DNA from: Oscillospiraceae bacterium
GTDB taxonomy: Bacteria; Bacillota; Clostridia; Oscillospirales; Ruminococcaceae
Direction of reading: 5' to 3'
Length of the DNA: 37,211 bases
NCBI GenBank assembly: GCA_022508925.1
Contig: JAFLUF010000012.1
Span: forward strand, 1 to 37,211
The notes below the pieces were generated by a model. That model saw only the letters and a program-made list of their open reading frames with translations, had not been told where the DNA came from and ran no database searches. Shown one piece after another: positions 1 through 8,065 of the stretch. How positions within the stretch are numbered: the stretch's first letter is position 1; each line of letters begins with the position of its first letter. The position numbers and the translations under genes are program-made.

Positions 1-103
1 AACGAAGTTATGCGGAAAATCAGCCGAAAGACGAGCGTTGAGCGGCTATGTGGACGGGTTCTAAATAACAGCGCGAGGGCATTTTTACATTTCGTTTTAT
101 ATT

Positions 104-2053
104 TTATTTACTGACTATCTTATAATAGGTTCTTGCGGTTATCCCGTAAACAAGCGCGTATATCAGCGCAAACGCCGCAAAGCAGATCAGCAGACAGATG
201 ATAAACAGCCCTGTATTCGTCATATGAAACATGACCATTATCCTGCTGATAAGCGGAAATGAAAAGCCCGTATGAATGCCCGCCGTAATGAGCGGCAGGA
301 AAAACACCGTGACTATCTGCGAGTGTATGCTCTTTTTTACCTCGGCGCGGGTCATTCCGACATTCCGCATTATCTCAAACCGCTTTTTGTCGTCATATCC
401 TTCGGATACCTGCTTATAATAAATTATCAGTATTGTCTGCATCATAAACAGAGTTCCTAAGAAGACCCCGATGAAAAACAATCCGCCGTACAGACTTATA
501 GCGTTTTCGTAAGCATTGTATTTCGCGTCGATACCAAAGCTTATACCGCTGTTTTTAAAATAGCCGTACATATCGTTAAACAGCGCTTCCTCGTCGCCCT
601 CTCCTATATCAAAATAATAATAGTATCTGATCTGTGAGGCGTTTTTTCCGTATAAAGCGTTTTGCTTTTCATACAGCTCCCGCATTACAGCCTCATCCTT
701 TACGACAATACAAGCCGTATCAACGATATCCAGTGACCCTATGGGAAAATCCGAAAGCCGCTCTGCTACGGAATAATTACAGTCCATAAGCGTAAGTTCA
801 TTAAAATCAACGCTTTTGTTTCCCGACCACAGGAGAACGCTGTCGTCACTAAGCTCGATTTGCCCGCCCGTAAGGCGGTTATAATCCTCAAGAGTTATTA
901 TGCCGAACTCGCAGATACCCTGCATTTCCATGGAATAGTTTTCGGGAATATAGAAGTTGTTTCCCTCTCTTTTGACCGTAAAAACCAGCGAGGCGTATTT
1001 TTCGCTTGTTTCGACGTCTGCGTTATTGTCTGTAAGATAGCGTTCGGTTTCCTCGTGTATCTTTTCGTCAACGGAATAGACCGTAAATTCGTGAGAATAA
1101 CGCGTGTTGATGATATCGTCCAGACCCGCTATAAAACAGCTTGTTGTTGAGATCATGACAAGCACCATTGTTGAGAGGATACAGATGTTCGCAAGACCTA
1201 CGGCGTTTTGTTTCATTCGGTACATCATGCCCGAAACAGTGGTGAAGTGGTTTATCTTATAGTAATATCTCTTGTTCTTTTTCAGCATTTTCAAAAGAGC
1301 AATGCTTCCCGCGGTAAACAGCAGATATGTTCCTGCTATAACGCACAATACCGCCACAAAAAACAGCGCCAGAGCCTGAAGCGGCTGCTTGGTCATTATC
1401 GAGATATTATATCCTATCGCCAGCAGCAATACACCTAAAATTGCCATAAACCATTTTGTTTTCGGCTCTTTTTCACCTGCATTAGAGCTGCCCAGAAGCT
1501 CGATGGGCTTTGCGAAATGTATCTGCCTGAGCGCGTTAAGATAAATCAGCAGAAATGCTATGAGCATGAAAACAGCGATAACTGTTATCGACTCTCCCGA
1601 AACGTAAAACCCGAGCTGTACATTTCCGCCGAGCATTTTGGTAAGCGACAAAAACATCAGCTTATCAAGCAATATGCCAAGACCCATACCTAAAACAAGG
1701 CTTATCGCGGCAGTATAGAGCGTTTCCATAAACAATACTTTTGCGATATGCCGCTTTTCCATACCGAGGATATTGAAAAGTCCGAACTCCTTTTTACGGC
1801 GTTTTACCAGAAAGCTGTTTGTATAAAAGAGGAAAATAAAAGCGAATATTCTTGTTATATGACTGCCAAGAGCAAGTATCTCCTTAAGCGCCGCCCCGCC
1901 GCTCATACTGTCAAGTCCCTCGTTCATAGCAAGCGAGCGGATTATATAAAGCATGGCGGTCGTGATGATACAGGTGATGATATAGGGCAGATAGGTCTGC
2001 CTGTTTCTTCTTATGTTATCGGCGGCGAGCCTCGAATAAAATCCGTTAGTCAT
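104..2053 (-). CDS. BceB-like ABC transporter permease (FtsX/MacB type)
   Basis: Membrane subunit of an antimicrobial-peptide sensing and detoxification ABC transporter. The 649-residue chain shows about ten hydrophobic segments and one large extracytoplasmic region (roughly residues 310-525), the layout of BceB-type permeases, which form a complex with a partner histidine kinase. I start it at the ATG at 2053, because GAGG lies eight bases upstream of it, inside the end of the ATPase gene; an ATG three codons earlier has no such spacing. It overlaps the ATPase gene by 8 bp, so translation is coupled. With the kinase and regulator upstream it completes a Bce-type module. The substrate (bacitracin, lantibiotic or other) cannot be read from the sequence. 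Confidence 0.88.
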   Translation of the reverse strand: MTNGFYSRLAADNIRRNRQTYLPYIITCIITTAMLYIIRSLAMNEGLDSMSGGAALKEILALGSHITRIFAFIFLFYTNSFLVKRRKKEFGLFNILGMEKRHIAKVLFMETLYTAAISLVLGMGLGILLDKLMFLSLTKMLGGNVQLGFYVSGESITVIAVFMLIAFLLIYLNALRQIHFAKPIELLGSSNAGEKEPKTKWFMAILGVLLLAIGYNISIMTKQPLQALALFFVAVLCVIAGTYLLFTAGSIALLKMLKKNKRYYYKINHFTTVSGMMYRMKQNAVGLANICILSTMVLVMISTTSCFIAGLDDIINTRYSHEFTVYSVDEKIHEETERYLTDNNADVETSEKYASLVFTVKREGNNFYIPENYSMEMQGICEFGIITLEDYNRLTGGQIELSDDSVLLWSGNKSVDFNELTLMDCNYSVAERLSDFPIGSLDIVDTACIVVKDEAVMRELYEKQNALYGKNASQIRYYYYFDIGEGDEEALFNDMYGYFKNSGISFGIDAKYNAYENAISLYGGLFFIGVFLGTLFMMQTILIIYYKQVSEGYDDKKRFEIMRNVGMTRAEVKKSIHSQIVTVFFLPLITAGIHTGFSFPLISRIMVMFHMTNTGLFIICLLICFAAFALIYALVYGITARTYYKIVSK

Positions 2054-2813
2054 TACTCTCACCTCTTGACATCATCAGAGTAAGCGAATCGGATATTTTT
2101 CGGTAAAGCTCTTCGTTTGTGGAGTTTCCGCGGTAGATCTGATGAAAAACGGCGCCGTCCTTGATAAAAAGCACTCTGCCCGCGTGGCTCGCGGCTCTCG
2201 TCGAATGTGTGACCATAAGTATGGTATGCCCGCGGTCGTTTATCTTGGAAAACACTTTTAACAGGTCGTTGGCAGACCTTGAGTCCAGCGCGCCCGTCGG
2301 TTCGTCCGCAAGAACGATTTTCGGGTTTGTGATTATCGCCCTCGCGACAGCCGCCCGCTGCTTTTGTCCGCCCGACACCTCATACGGAAATTTACTTAGT
2401 ATATCCGCAATGCCGAGCATTCGCGCGATCGGCTCAAGACTCAGGCTCATTTCATCATACTTTTTCCCGAGAAGAACAAGAGGCAGAAAGATATTGTCCC
2501 TGAGTGAAAACGTGTCAAGAAGATTGAAGTCCTGAAACACAAAACCCAAATTATCCCTGCGAAAAGCGGAAATATCTCTGTCCTTTATTTTTGTAAGCTC
2601 TTTTCCGTCGAGAATTACCTCTCCCTTAGTCAGCTTGTCAAGCGCGGCTAAGATGTTTAAAAGAGTGGTTTTGCCCGAGCCGGATTCGCCCATAATTGCC
2701 ACATACTCGCCCTGCTCTACCGAGAAATTAACGTCCGAAAGCGCCTGCACACGGTTGCCGCCAAAGCGCGATGTATAGACTTTTTCAAGTCCGTGTACTT
2801 CTAACATTGCCAT
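2046..2813 (-). CDS. BceA-like ABC transporter ATP-binding protein
   Basis: ATPase of the peptide-detoxification transporter, energising the permease encoded next. The 255-residue protein has Walker A GESGSGKTT (42-50), the signature VSGGQKQR and Walker B followed by DEPTGALD, as in the MacB/LolD/BceA class. Start: the ATG at 2813 has an ideal GGAGG seven bases upstream. An upstream in-frame ATG near 2873 would add about 20 residues, but the predicted -10 promoter element lies inside that extension. The 115-bp gap after the kinase gene holds a BceR-like operator, so this gene and the permease are probably induced separately by the regulator. Confidence 0.93.
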   Translation of the reverse strand: MAMLEVHGLEKVYTSRFGGNRVQALSDVNFSVEQGEYVAIMGESGSGKTTLLNILAALDKLTKGEVILDGKELTKIKDRDISAFRRDNLGFVFQDFNLLDTFSLRDNIFLPLVLLGKKYDEMSLSLEPIARMLGIADILSKFPYEVSGGQKQRAAVARAIITNPKIVLADEPTGALDSRSANDLLKVFSKINDRGHTILMVTHSTRAASHAGRVLFIKDGAVFHQIYRGNSTNEELYRKISDSLTLMMSRGESND

Positions 2814-2843
2814 TACATAGCCTCCTTTTTGATTTACGACAAC

Positions 2844-2907
2844 AGTATAGCACACTTTTTTCATAAGCGACATCTAATCGTGTTACAAAGATGTGACATT
2901 TTTGTAA
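2844..2907 (-). promoter_or_regulatory. BceR-like operator and promoter of the ABC pair
   Basis: TGACA-TTTT-TGTAA at 2894-2907 fits the published BceR-type consensus TNACA-N4-TGTAA (from memory). A -10 like TATACT lies at 2849-2844, without a recognisable -35 box at the right distance, as expected for an activator-dependent promoter. A longer 7-bp dyad (TTACAAA-N11-TTTGTAA) overlaps the same place. Confidence 0.6.
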
Positions 2908-2928
2908 GACGGCGATCACAGGCATTAT

Positions 2929-3918
2929 CTATTCTATCCCGATTTCGTCTGTGACAAATTCAATGCAAAACGTACTGCCCTTGCCGGCTTCGGACTTGGC
3001 GTACAATTTGTGCGAAAGCCTGTCCGCCGCTTTTTTGCAGAGATACAGACCGAGCCCCGTGGATTTTTTGTCCGTTCGGCCGTTATATCCCGTATATCCC
3101 TTTTCAAATATTCTCGGCAGATCCTCGGCGGCTATCCCGATACCCGTATCGCGTATCCGCAAAATTCTACCTTCTTCGACGGAAATCGAAACTCTGCCGC
3201 TTTCGGTGTACTTTACGGCGTTTGACAATATCTGTTCCACAATGAACAACAGCCATTTTTCATCGGTAATTGCCGTTACATCAGTGCCGTCATACTCCAT
3301 TTTTATTTTTCTGCGGATAAGCTGAGGAGCGTATTTGCGTATGGCGGAGCGTATCACCTTATCGAGCGGAACCCGCTCGATAACGAAATCATTGGACTTG
3401 CTGTCAAGCCTGAACCAGCTTAAAACCATTTCAACATACTGCTCTATCCTGAAAAGCTCAGCCGACAGCGCGCGGTATTCTTCGGTATCGTCTGTCTGCA
3501 GTATCATCTGCATTACCGATATCGGTGTTTTTATCTGATGCACCCATGTTGTGAAATAGTCGATATTGTCGGTGCGCTCCCTGTCAAATCGGCTCTGATT
3601 TTCATAGCAGACCGCCCTCAGCTTTTCAAGCATCAGCACATACTGTTCCTCAGACGGCGTGTCCGCTTTCGGCAGCGTTTCGGTCGAAAACGTGATATTG
3701 TCGATTAGCTTGTCTTGCTCAAGATATTTCCTGCGAAAAAAGATAAAGCGTATGATAAGGAAGATCAAAGCTATTGCCGCGCACAGCACACAAGCGTAGA
3801 TCACCGCTTCCGCCTGCAGATTGTACAAAGAGAAAACAACGGCAAATATTGCCGCGAACACACCGAACATAAGCGCCGAAAGCCAATACTGTTTTAAGTA
3901 TTTCAGCAATAATCCCAT
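2929..3918 (-). CDS. BceS-like intramembrane-sensing histidine kinase
   Basis: Sensor kinase of the Bce-type module. The 329-residue protein has two membrane helices (about 13-31 and 38-61) with an external loop of only a few residues, so it probably cannot bind ligand itself and takes its signal from the transporter. The H-box WVHQIKTP places the phosphorylated His at 127; C-terminal N-, G1- and G2-box motifs (EQILSNAVKYT, DTGIGI, GLGLYLC) form the ATPase domain. Start chosen at ATG 3918, preceded by GAGG at good spacing and followed at once by the first helix; the 23-residue upstream extension is hydrophilic and overlaps the regulator gene. Lies 19 bp after the regulator gene. Confidence 0.9.
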   Translation of the reverse strand: MGLLLKYLKQYWLSALMFGVFAAIFAVVFSLYNLQAEAVIYACVLCAAIALIFLIIRFIFFRRKYLEQDKLIDNITFSTETLPKADTPSEEQYVLMLEKLRAVCYENQSRFDRERTDNIDYFTTWVHQIKTPISVMQMILQTDDTEEYRALSAELFRIEQYVEMVLSWFRLDSKSNDFVIERVPLDKVIRSAIRKYAPQLIRRKIKMEYDGTDVTAITDEKWLLFIVEQILSNAVKYTESGRVSISVEEGRILRIRDTGIGIAAEDLPRIFEKGYTGYNGRTDKKSTGLGLYLCKKAADRLSHKLYAKSEAGKGSTFCIEFVTDEIGIE

Positions 3919-3937
3919 ACCTGCCTCACAATTCCGT

Positions 3938-4612
3938 TTACAATTCAATAATATATCCGCTTCCGATCTTTGTTTTGATAAAATCATTAAGCCCTATTTC
4001 GAAAAGCTTTTTACGCAGACGCGTGACGTTTACCGTAAGAGTGTTCTCCTCAACATAGCAGTCGTCCTGCCACAGCTTAATCATAAGCGTATCACGGCTT
4101 ACGATCTTGCCTTTATGCTCCATAAGAGTAAGCAATATTCGGAATTCGTTTTTTGTAAGCTCTATGCTTTTGCCGCAATACGCAAGGGTGTTGTCGTTGA
4201 GATTGAGCGCCGCGCCTTTATGTTCAACAGTGGGCGCCGCGTCGGTCATATCGTATGTCCTGCGAAGTATCGCCTGTATTTTGGCGATAAGCACAGCCGT
4301 ATCAACGGGCTTTGCTATAAAGTCATCGCCGCCCATCTGCATTGCCATAACGATATTCATATTGTCGGACGCGGACGAAAGGAACACTATCGGCACCTTG
4401 GATATTTTCCTCAGCTCGCCGCACCAATGATAACCGTTATAAAACGGCAGCATTATGTCAAGCAGTACCAGATGCGGCCGGAATTCCCTAAACTCAGACG
4501 TGATATTCCGGAAATCCCGCACGCAGCAGACCTCATAGTTCCAGGCGCTTATCGCCTTTTGCAGCTGCTGGACCAAGGCTTTGTCGTCCTCCGCGATAAA
4601 TATTTTGTACAT
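3938..4612 (-). CDS. BceR-like response regulator (OmpR family)
   Basis: 224-residue DNA-binding response regulator, the partner of the kinase just downstream. The receiver domain has the acidic pair at residues 9-10 and the phospho-acceptor Asp52 (VLLDIML). The C-terminal winged helix carries the usual ENTLTVNVTRLRKKL recognition region. It is the first gene of the module and should activate the ATPase/permease pair through the TNACA-N4-TGTAA box near 2900. An AAGGAG ribosome site precedes the ATG. A weak promoter TTGATT-17-TAAGAT can be read about 60 bp upstream. Confidence 0.92.
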   Translation of the reverse strand: MYKIFIAEDDKALVQQLQKAISAWNYEVCCVRDFRNITSEFREFRPHLVLLDIMLPFYNGYHWCGELRKISKVPIVFLSSASDNMNIVMAMQMGGDDFIAKPVDTAVLIAKIQAILRRTYDMTDAAPTVEHKGAALNLNDNTLAYCGKSIELTKNEFRILLTLMEHKGKIVSRDTLMIKLWQDDCYVEENTLTVNVTRLRKKLFEIGLNDFIKTKIGSGYIIEL

Positions 4613-4731
4613 GATCTTTCTCCTTATTGATGCTTCTACTTTATCTTAACACATTATAAAAAATAAATCAATAACTAAACCGACAATTCATCATAATTAC
4701 TGCCGCCTGACGAGAGCACGGACATAAACAA

Positions 4732-4767
4732 AGCCCGCAAGCGGCTTGATAATGCCGTTTGCGGGCT
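4732..4767 (-). terminator. Hairpin terminator after the 173-aa gene
   Basis: Arms AGCCCGCAAGCGGC (4732-4745) and GCCGTTTGCGGGCT (4754-4767) pair with one imperfect position, and a T-rich stretch follows on the minus strand. It lies between the stop of the 173-aa gene and the Bce-type module and separates the two units. Confidence 0.7.
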
Positions 4768-4794
4768 GTAAATAATTCTCAGTCATACTGAGTT

Positions 4795-5316
4795 TTACCT
4801 ACCGTATGCTGATACAAGATACTGATAGACCTCGTCATCTTCTTCGGTGCGGTTTGTCCATACGGGAAGCTTGTCGAGGCTTGCGTCCTCTATATCGAAA
4901 ACGAACACCTTTTCTATCGGCACGGTTTCTCCGCCGTCATCGGCGGTTCCGTTTAACGTTACGGTAAGCGTCTTTCCTCCGTCGTTTATCACCTCGTAGT
5001 CCGTAAAATGAACGCTATCGTATTTGGTTGATATAATCGCCGTAAATAAGTGTATCGGATTGTTTACTTCATCGTAAACATCGAGGTTTTTAAATCCCAG
5101 GTTAAAAGGCACATCGTACACCACTCCCGCTCCGCCAAGCGTCAGTTTGTTGCCGAAATAAGGTATTGAAAATTCCGAGTTTCCGGAATAAAAATGCTGT
5201 TCAACATGGTCAAATCTTATGGCATTTACATTGACGTAATAAATTGCGAACGCTATTGCTCCGACGAGAACGAGTGACGCGAGAGCGATAAGCAGTATCT
5301 TAGCGGTTTTGTTCAT
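4795..5316 (-). CDS. Membrane-anchored protein of unknown function, co-regulated with the 6298-10653 operon
   Basis: I do not recognise the family. The 173-residue protein has one N-terminal membrane helix (about 6-28) and a soluble, beta-rich exported part without cysteines, so it is probably anchored by an uncleaved signal. An AAGGAG site eight bases upstream fixes the start. It is transcribed away from the regulator at 5555, and its promoter carries a mirror copy of the operator found before the ABC operon at 6298, which implies one regulon. A guess is a sensor accessory or peptide-binding shield for that transporter. The 5-prime leader starts with a 13-bp stem arm (see the hairpin entry). 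Confidence 0.75.
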   Translation of the reverse strand: MNKTAKILLIALASLVLVGAIAFAIYYVNVNAIRFDHVEQHFYSGNSEFSIPYFGNKLTLGGAGVVYDVPFNLGFKNLDVYDEVNNPIHLFTAIISTKYDSVHFTDYEVINDGGKTLTVTLNGTADDGGETVPIEKVFVFDIEDASLDKLPVWTNRTEEDDEVYQYLVSAYGR

Positions 5317-5346
5317 AAAATCAACTCCTTATGATCTTCAATTATT

Positions 5347-5422
5347 CAGAGATCAGAGACCGGCAGTCTGTAATTCGGCGGCTTTAAGAAAACGCTTGCT
5401 GAAATATCATCTCTGATCTCTG
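5347..5422 (-). other. Stem-loop at the extreme 5-prime end of the leader of the 173-aa gene
   Basis: Perfect 13-bp arms CAGAGATCAGAGA (5347-5359) and TCTCTGATCTCTG (5410-5422) enclose 50 bases. The predicted -10 box is at 5434-5429, so the transcript should begin at or next to the outer arm at 5422. This would place a closed stem on the first base of the mRNA. Confidence 0.6.
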
Positions 5423-5428
5423 TCAACT

Positions 5429-5483
5429 ATTATAGCACAGAAAAGTCAAGAAAGCGGTAAAGAAAGGGTCAATATTTCGTCAA
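5429..5483 (-). promoter_or_regulatory. Operator array and promoter of the 173-aa gene
   Basis: On the minus strand, TTGAC-type half-sites begin at 5483, 5472, 5461 (TTTAC) and 5449, spaced 11, 11 and 12 bp. The last is 9 bp before a TATAAT -10 box (5434-5429). There is no separate -35 box, which fits activation by a PhoB/PhoP-class regulator bound to direct repeats. Sequence and spacing repeat almost exactly at 6218-6272 in the opposite orientation. Confidence 0.75.
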
Positions 5484-5495
5484 GATTTCGCGGTA

Positions 5496-5524
5496 TTGAC
5501 TTTTTCGGATAATTGTGCTATGAT
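5496..5524 (+). promoter_or_regulatory. Sigma-A type promoter of the response regulator gene
   Basis: TTGACT (5496-5501), a 17-bp spacer and TATGAT (5519-5524), followed by the ribosome site of the regulator gene. Unlike the two promoters with operator arrays it has a full -35 box, so expression is probably constitutive. The nearest half-site of the divergent array is about 12 bp upstream, so weak autoregulation is possible. Confidence 0.72.
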
Positions 5525-5554
5525 TGAATGCAAGCAAAAAGAAAGGAGCTAAGT

Positions 5555-6205
5555 ATGCCGCACATTTTGATAACAGATGACGACCTGCACATCGGCAATC
5601 TTTTAGAGGAAACGCTTAGAGCAGAAGGCTACGGGGTATCGCGGGCTTTTTCCGGAACGGAGGCTCTTGATGTCTTGTCACGGGAAAAGCCCGATCTGAT
5701 ACTGCTGGACCTGATGCTGCCGAATTTAAGCGGCGAGGAATTACTGCCGATGATAAAGGATATCCCCGTTATTGTCGTAAGCGCGAAAATTGATGTTGCA
5801 AACAAGGTCGAGCTGCTGCTCGGAGGGGCTGTGGATTATGTCACAAAGCCGTTTGACACGCGCGAACTGCTCGCAAGGATAGCCGTACAGCTCCGTAAAA
5901 ACAACGAAAACGAGCTTACCTTCCGCGAGCTTACTTTATACGCCGACGTTCTTACCGTCAAAGTGGAAAACACCGAGATCCGACTTACCAGAACGGAATG
6001 CGCCATCCTTAAGCTTCTTATGCAGAATCCCCGAAGTCCCGTCGGAAAATCCACGATCCTCGACAAGATAAGTTTAGATACTCCCGACTGCACCGAGCGT
6101 TCTTTAAAACAGCATATCAGCAATATCCGCAGGAAACTGCAGACGGTAAACGGAGAGGACTATATCGAGGCGGTTTACGGTATCGGGTTCAAGATGAAAT
6201 CTTGA
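5555..6205 (+). CDS. Response regulator (OmpR/PhoB family) controlling the flanking genes
   Basis: 216-residue regulator with receiver domain (acidic residues 8-10, phospho-Asp52 in LLDLMLP) and a C-terminal winged helix ending in the typical RSLKQHISNIRRKL recognition region and YGIGFKM. Start at ATG 5555, six bases after AAAGGAG; a possible upstream start at 5528 would include the ribosome site. The gene stands alone between two mirrored direct-repeat operators, one on each side, and its likely kinase is the last gene of the operon it controls (9778-10653). Family members of this shape bind 11-bp-spaced direct repeats, as seen here. Confidence 0.92.
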   Translation: MPHILITDDDLHIGNLLEETLRAEGYGVSRAFSGTEALDVLSREKPDLILLDLMLPNLSGEELLPMIKDIPVIVVSAKIDVANKVELLLGGAVDYVTKPFDTRELLARIAVQLRKNNENELTFRELTLYADVLTVKVENTEIRLTRTECAILKLLMQNPRSPVGKSTILDKISLDTPDCTERSLKQHISNIRRKLQTVNGEDYIEAVYGIGFKMKS

Positions 6206-6217
6206 TTTCTTGAAATC

Positions 6218-6272
6218 TTGACGAAATATTGACCTTTTCTTTACCGATTTCTTGACAATTGTATGGTACAAT
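6218..6272 (+). promoter_or_regulatory. Operator array and promoter of the ABC/kinase operon
   Basis: Half-sites TTGACG (6218), TTGACC (6229), TTTACC (6240) and TTGACA (6252) at 11, 11 and 12 bp, then 9 bp to a -10 like TACAAT (6267-6272). Two further TTGA steps (6202, 6210) extend it into the end of the regulator gene. About 45 bp match the reverse complement of 5445-5489 nearly base for base. Confidence 0.75.
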
Positions 6273-6297
6273 TGAGATCGAAAAGGAGGTTATGTTT

Positions 6298-7212
6298 ATG
6301 GACTATGTTCTGAAAACAAACGGTCTGTGTAAGTACTACCGGCAATTCAAGGCGATAAACGGGCTTACGATGAATGTTCCCAAGGGAGCTATCTACGGAT
6401 TTGTCGGCAAAAACGGCGCGGGCAAGACAACGCTTATACGTCTTATCTGCGGCTTGCAGAACCCGACAAGCGGAGAATTCGAGCTGTACGGCGTTAAAAA
6501 CAACGACAAATCTATATCAAAATCACGCAGAAGAATGGGCGCGGTCGTCGAAACTCCCTCGATATATCTCGATATGACAGCACAGGACAATCTGAAACAG
6601 CAATACCGCTTTATCGGATTGCCGAGTTTTGACGGCATACAGGAACTGCTTAAGCTTGTCGGTCTTGAAAACGCGGGAAAGAAAAAGGCGAGGAATTTTT
6701 CGCTCGGTATGAAACAGCGTCTGGGGATCGCCGTCGCGCTGTGCGGAAATCCCGATTTTCTTGTGCTCGACGAGCCGATAAACGGACTTGACCCGCAGGG
6801 AATAATCGAGATACGCGAGCTTATCTTAAAGCTCAACCGCGAAAGGCAGATAACCGTGCTTATTTCAAGCCACATTCTCGACGAGCTTTCAAAGCTTGCC
6901 ACGAATTACGGATTTATCGACAACGGGCGTATTGTCAGGGAAATGAGCGCGGAGGAGCTTGAAGGCGCCTGCCGCAAGTGTCTGAGGATAAACGTTTCCG
7001 ACGCCGGGGCGCTCGCGCGCGTACTCGACAAAATGGGTATCGAATACAAAATTCTTTCCGGCAGCATAGCGGACGTTTACGGAAAGCCGAATATAACCCA
7101 GCTCACGCTCGCTCTCGCGGAAGAAAAATGCGAGGTAGTTTCCGTTGAGGAGCGTGACGAGAGCCTTGAAAGCTTTTACATCAATCTCGTTGGGGGTGCT
7201 AAGCATGAGTAG
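6298..7212 (+). CDS. ABC transporter ATP-binding protein (BcrA/LanF type)
   Basis: 304-residue ATPase of a bacitracin/lantibiotic-immunity-like ABC-2 exporter. Walker A is GKNGAGKTT, the signature is FSLGMKQRLG and Walker B runs into LDEPINGLDP, the sequence style of BcrA, LanF and CprA proteins. About 90 residues follow the nucleotide-binding domain and may contact the permeases. The start is ATG 6298, eight bases after AAAAGGAGG; two earlier ATGs overlap or precede that site. The gene opens an operon of three permeases and a kinase, and ends 8 bp inside the next gene. Confidence 0.92.
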   Translation: MDYVLKTNGLCKYYRQFKAINGLTMNVPKGAIYGFVGKNGAGKTTLIRLICGLQNPTSGEFELYGVKNNDKSISKSRRRMGAVVETPSIYLDMTAQDNLKQQYRFIGLPSFDGIQELLKLVGLENAGKKKARNFSLGMKQRLGIAVALCGNPDFLVLDEPINGLDPQGIIEIRELILKLNRERQITVLISSHILDELSKLATNYGFIDNGRIVREMSAEELEGACRKCLRINVSDAGALARVLDKMGIEYKILSGSIADVYGKPNITQLTLALAEEKCEVVSVEERDESLESFYINLVGGAKHE

Positions 7213-8056
7213 GCTTGTGCGGGGTGATTTCAGTAGGCTTTTCAAAAGCAAGGTTTTCTGGCTCGGCGTTATCTTTATGTTGGGCGCTGCGGTTGTAATT
7301 GTATATGTGTTATGGAACCAGATACAGTACGAGCGGAGGTTTCATCCCGATTATTACGGTCCGCCCGACTTCATACTGCTTTACGGCATTATGCTGTTTG
7401 ACGGAATTGTAATTTCAATTTTCGCAGGAATTTTTATAGGCTCGGATTACAGGTACGGCACGATACGAAACAAACTCATTATGGGTCACTCAAGAACGGC
7501 AATATTTCTTTCAAACCTGATAATATGCTTTACCTCCGCGTTTATCATGCATATCGTGTATATCGCGGTCATAGTCGGCGCTGCTGCCGCGGGGTTAACG
7601 GATAAATTTGAAATGTCCCCGGAGGAAATACTCATCTATATTCTTATAAGTGTTTGCTCCGTTTTAGCTATGACATCGGTCATACTGCTTCTGTGTATGC
7701 TTATTCCAAGCAGAACGGCAAGCACAGTTGTCGCGCTCGTTCTTTCGATAATGGCTCTTTTCGCGGCGCAGATGATCGACGGCATACGCTATAAGGGAGA
7801 AAGTGTTAATACAGTTTTACCGGACGGCTATGTTGTGAGTCACTATGTTTATATTGATGATATGAGTACAACAGGAAGAATAATTAAATTTGTAAACGAT
7901 TATCTTCCTCAGAATCAGTTATTTCAGTTGGTAAACAGAAGGTCAGTTGACAATATTAAGCTCGATAAGGAAATATTCCCGCTGTACTCGCTTTCGCTCG
8001 TCGCTTTATCCACAACGGCGGGGATATTAGTCTTCCGAAAGAAAGACCTGAAATGA
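7205..8056 (+). CDS. ABC-2 type permease 1
   Basis: 283-residue integral membrane protein with about six helices. It opens with the cytoplasmic motif DFSRLFKSKVFW and ends with FRKKDLK, marks shared with the two permeases that follow, so the three are paralogues. It lies in the LanE/LanG or BcrB style of peptide-resistance permeases. The ATG at 7205 overlaps the ATPase stop (ATGAGTAG), which implies translational coupling; a longer reading would start inside the ATPase gene without a ribosome site. An extracytoplasmic stretch near residues 200-245 is the main soluble part. Confidence 0.87.
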   Translation: MSRLVRGDFSRLFKSKVFWLGVIFMLGAAVVIVYVLWNQIQYERRFHPDYYGPPDFILLYGIMLFDGIVISIFAGIFIGSDYRYGTIRNKLIMGHSRTAIFLSNLIICFTSAFIMHIVYIAVIVGAAAAGLTDKFEMSPEEILIYILISVCSVLAMTSVILLLCMLIPSRTASTVVALVLSIMALFAAQMIDGIRYKGESVNTVLPDGYVVSHYVYIDDMSTTGRIIKFVNDYLPQNQLFQLVNRRSVDNIKLDKEIFPLYSLSLVALSTTAGILVFRKKDLK

Positions 8057-8065
8057 GGTGGGGAA

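Noticed and set aside
1-103. End of a gene entering from the left edge
   Set aside because: All three plus frames are open for a short distance (for example to TGA at 39-41 or TAA at 62-64), but none shows a recognisable C-terminus.
3821-4630. 269-codon plus-strand open frame opposite the regulator gene
   Set aside because: The opposite strand encodes a complete OmpR-family protein with all motifs; this frame shows no domain and no ribosome site.
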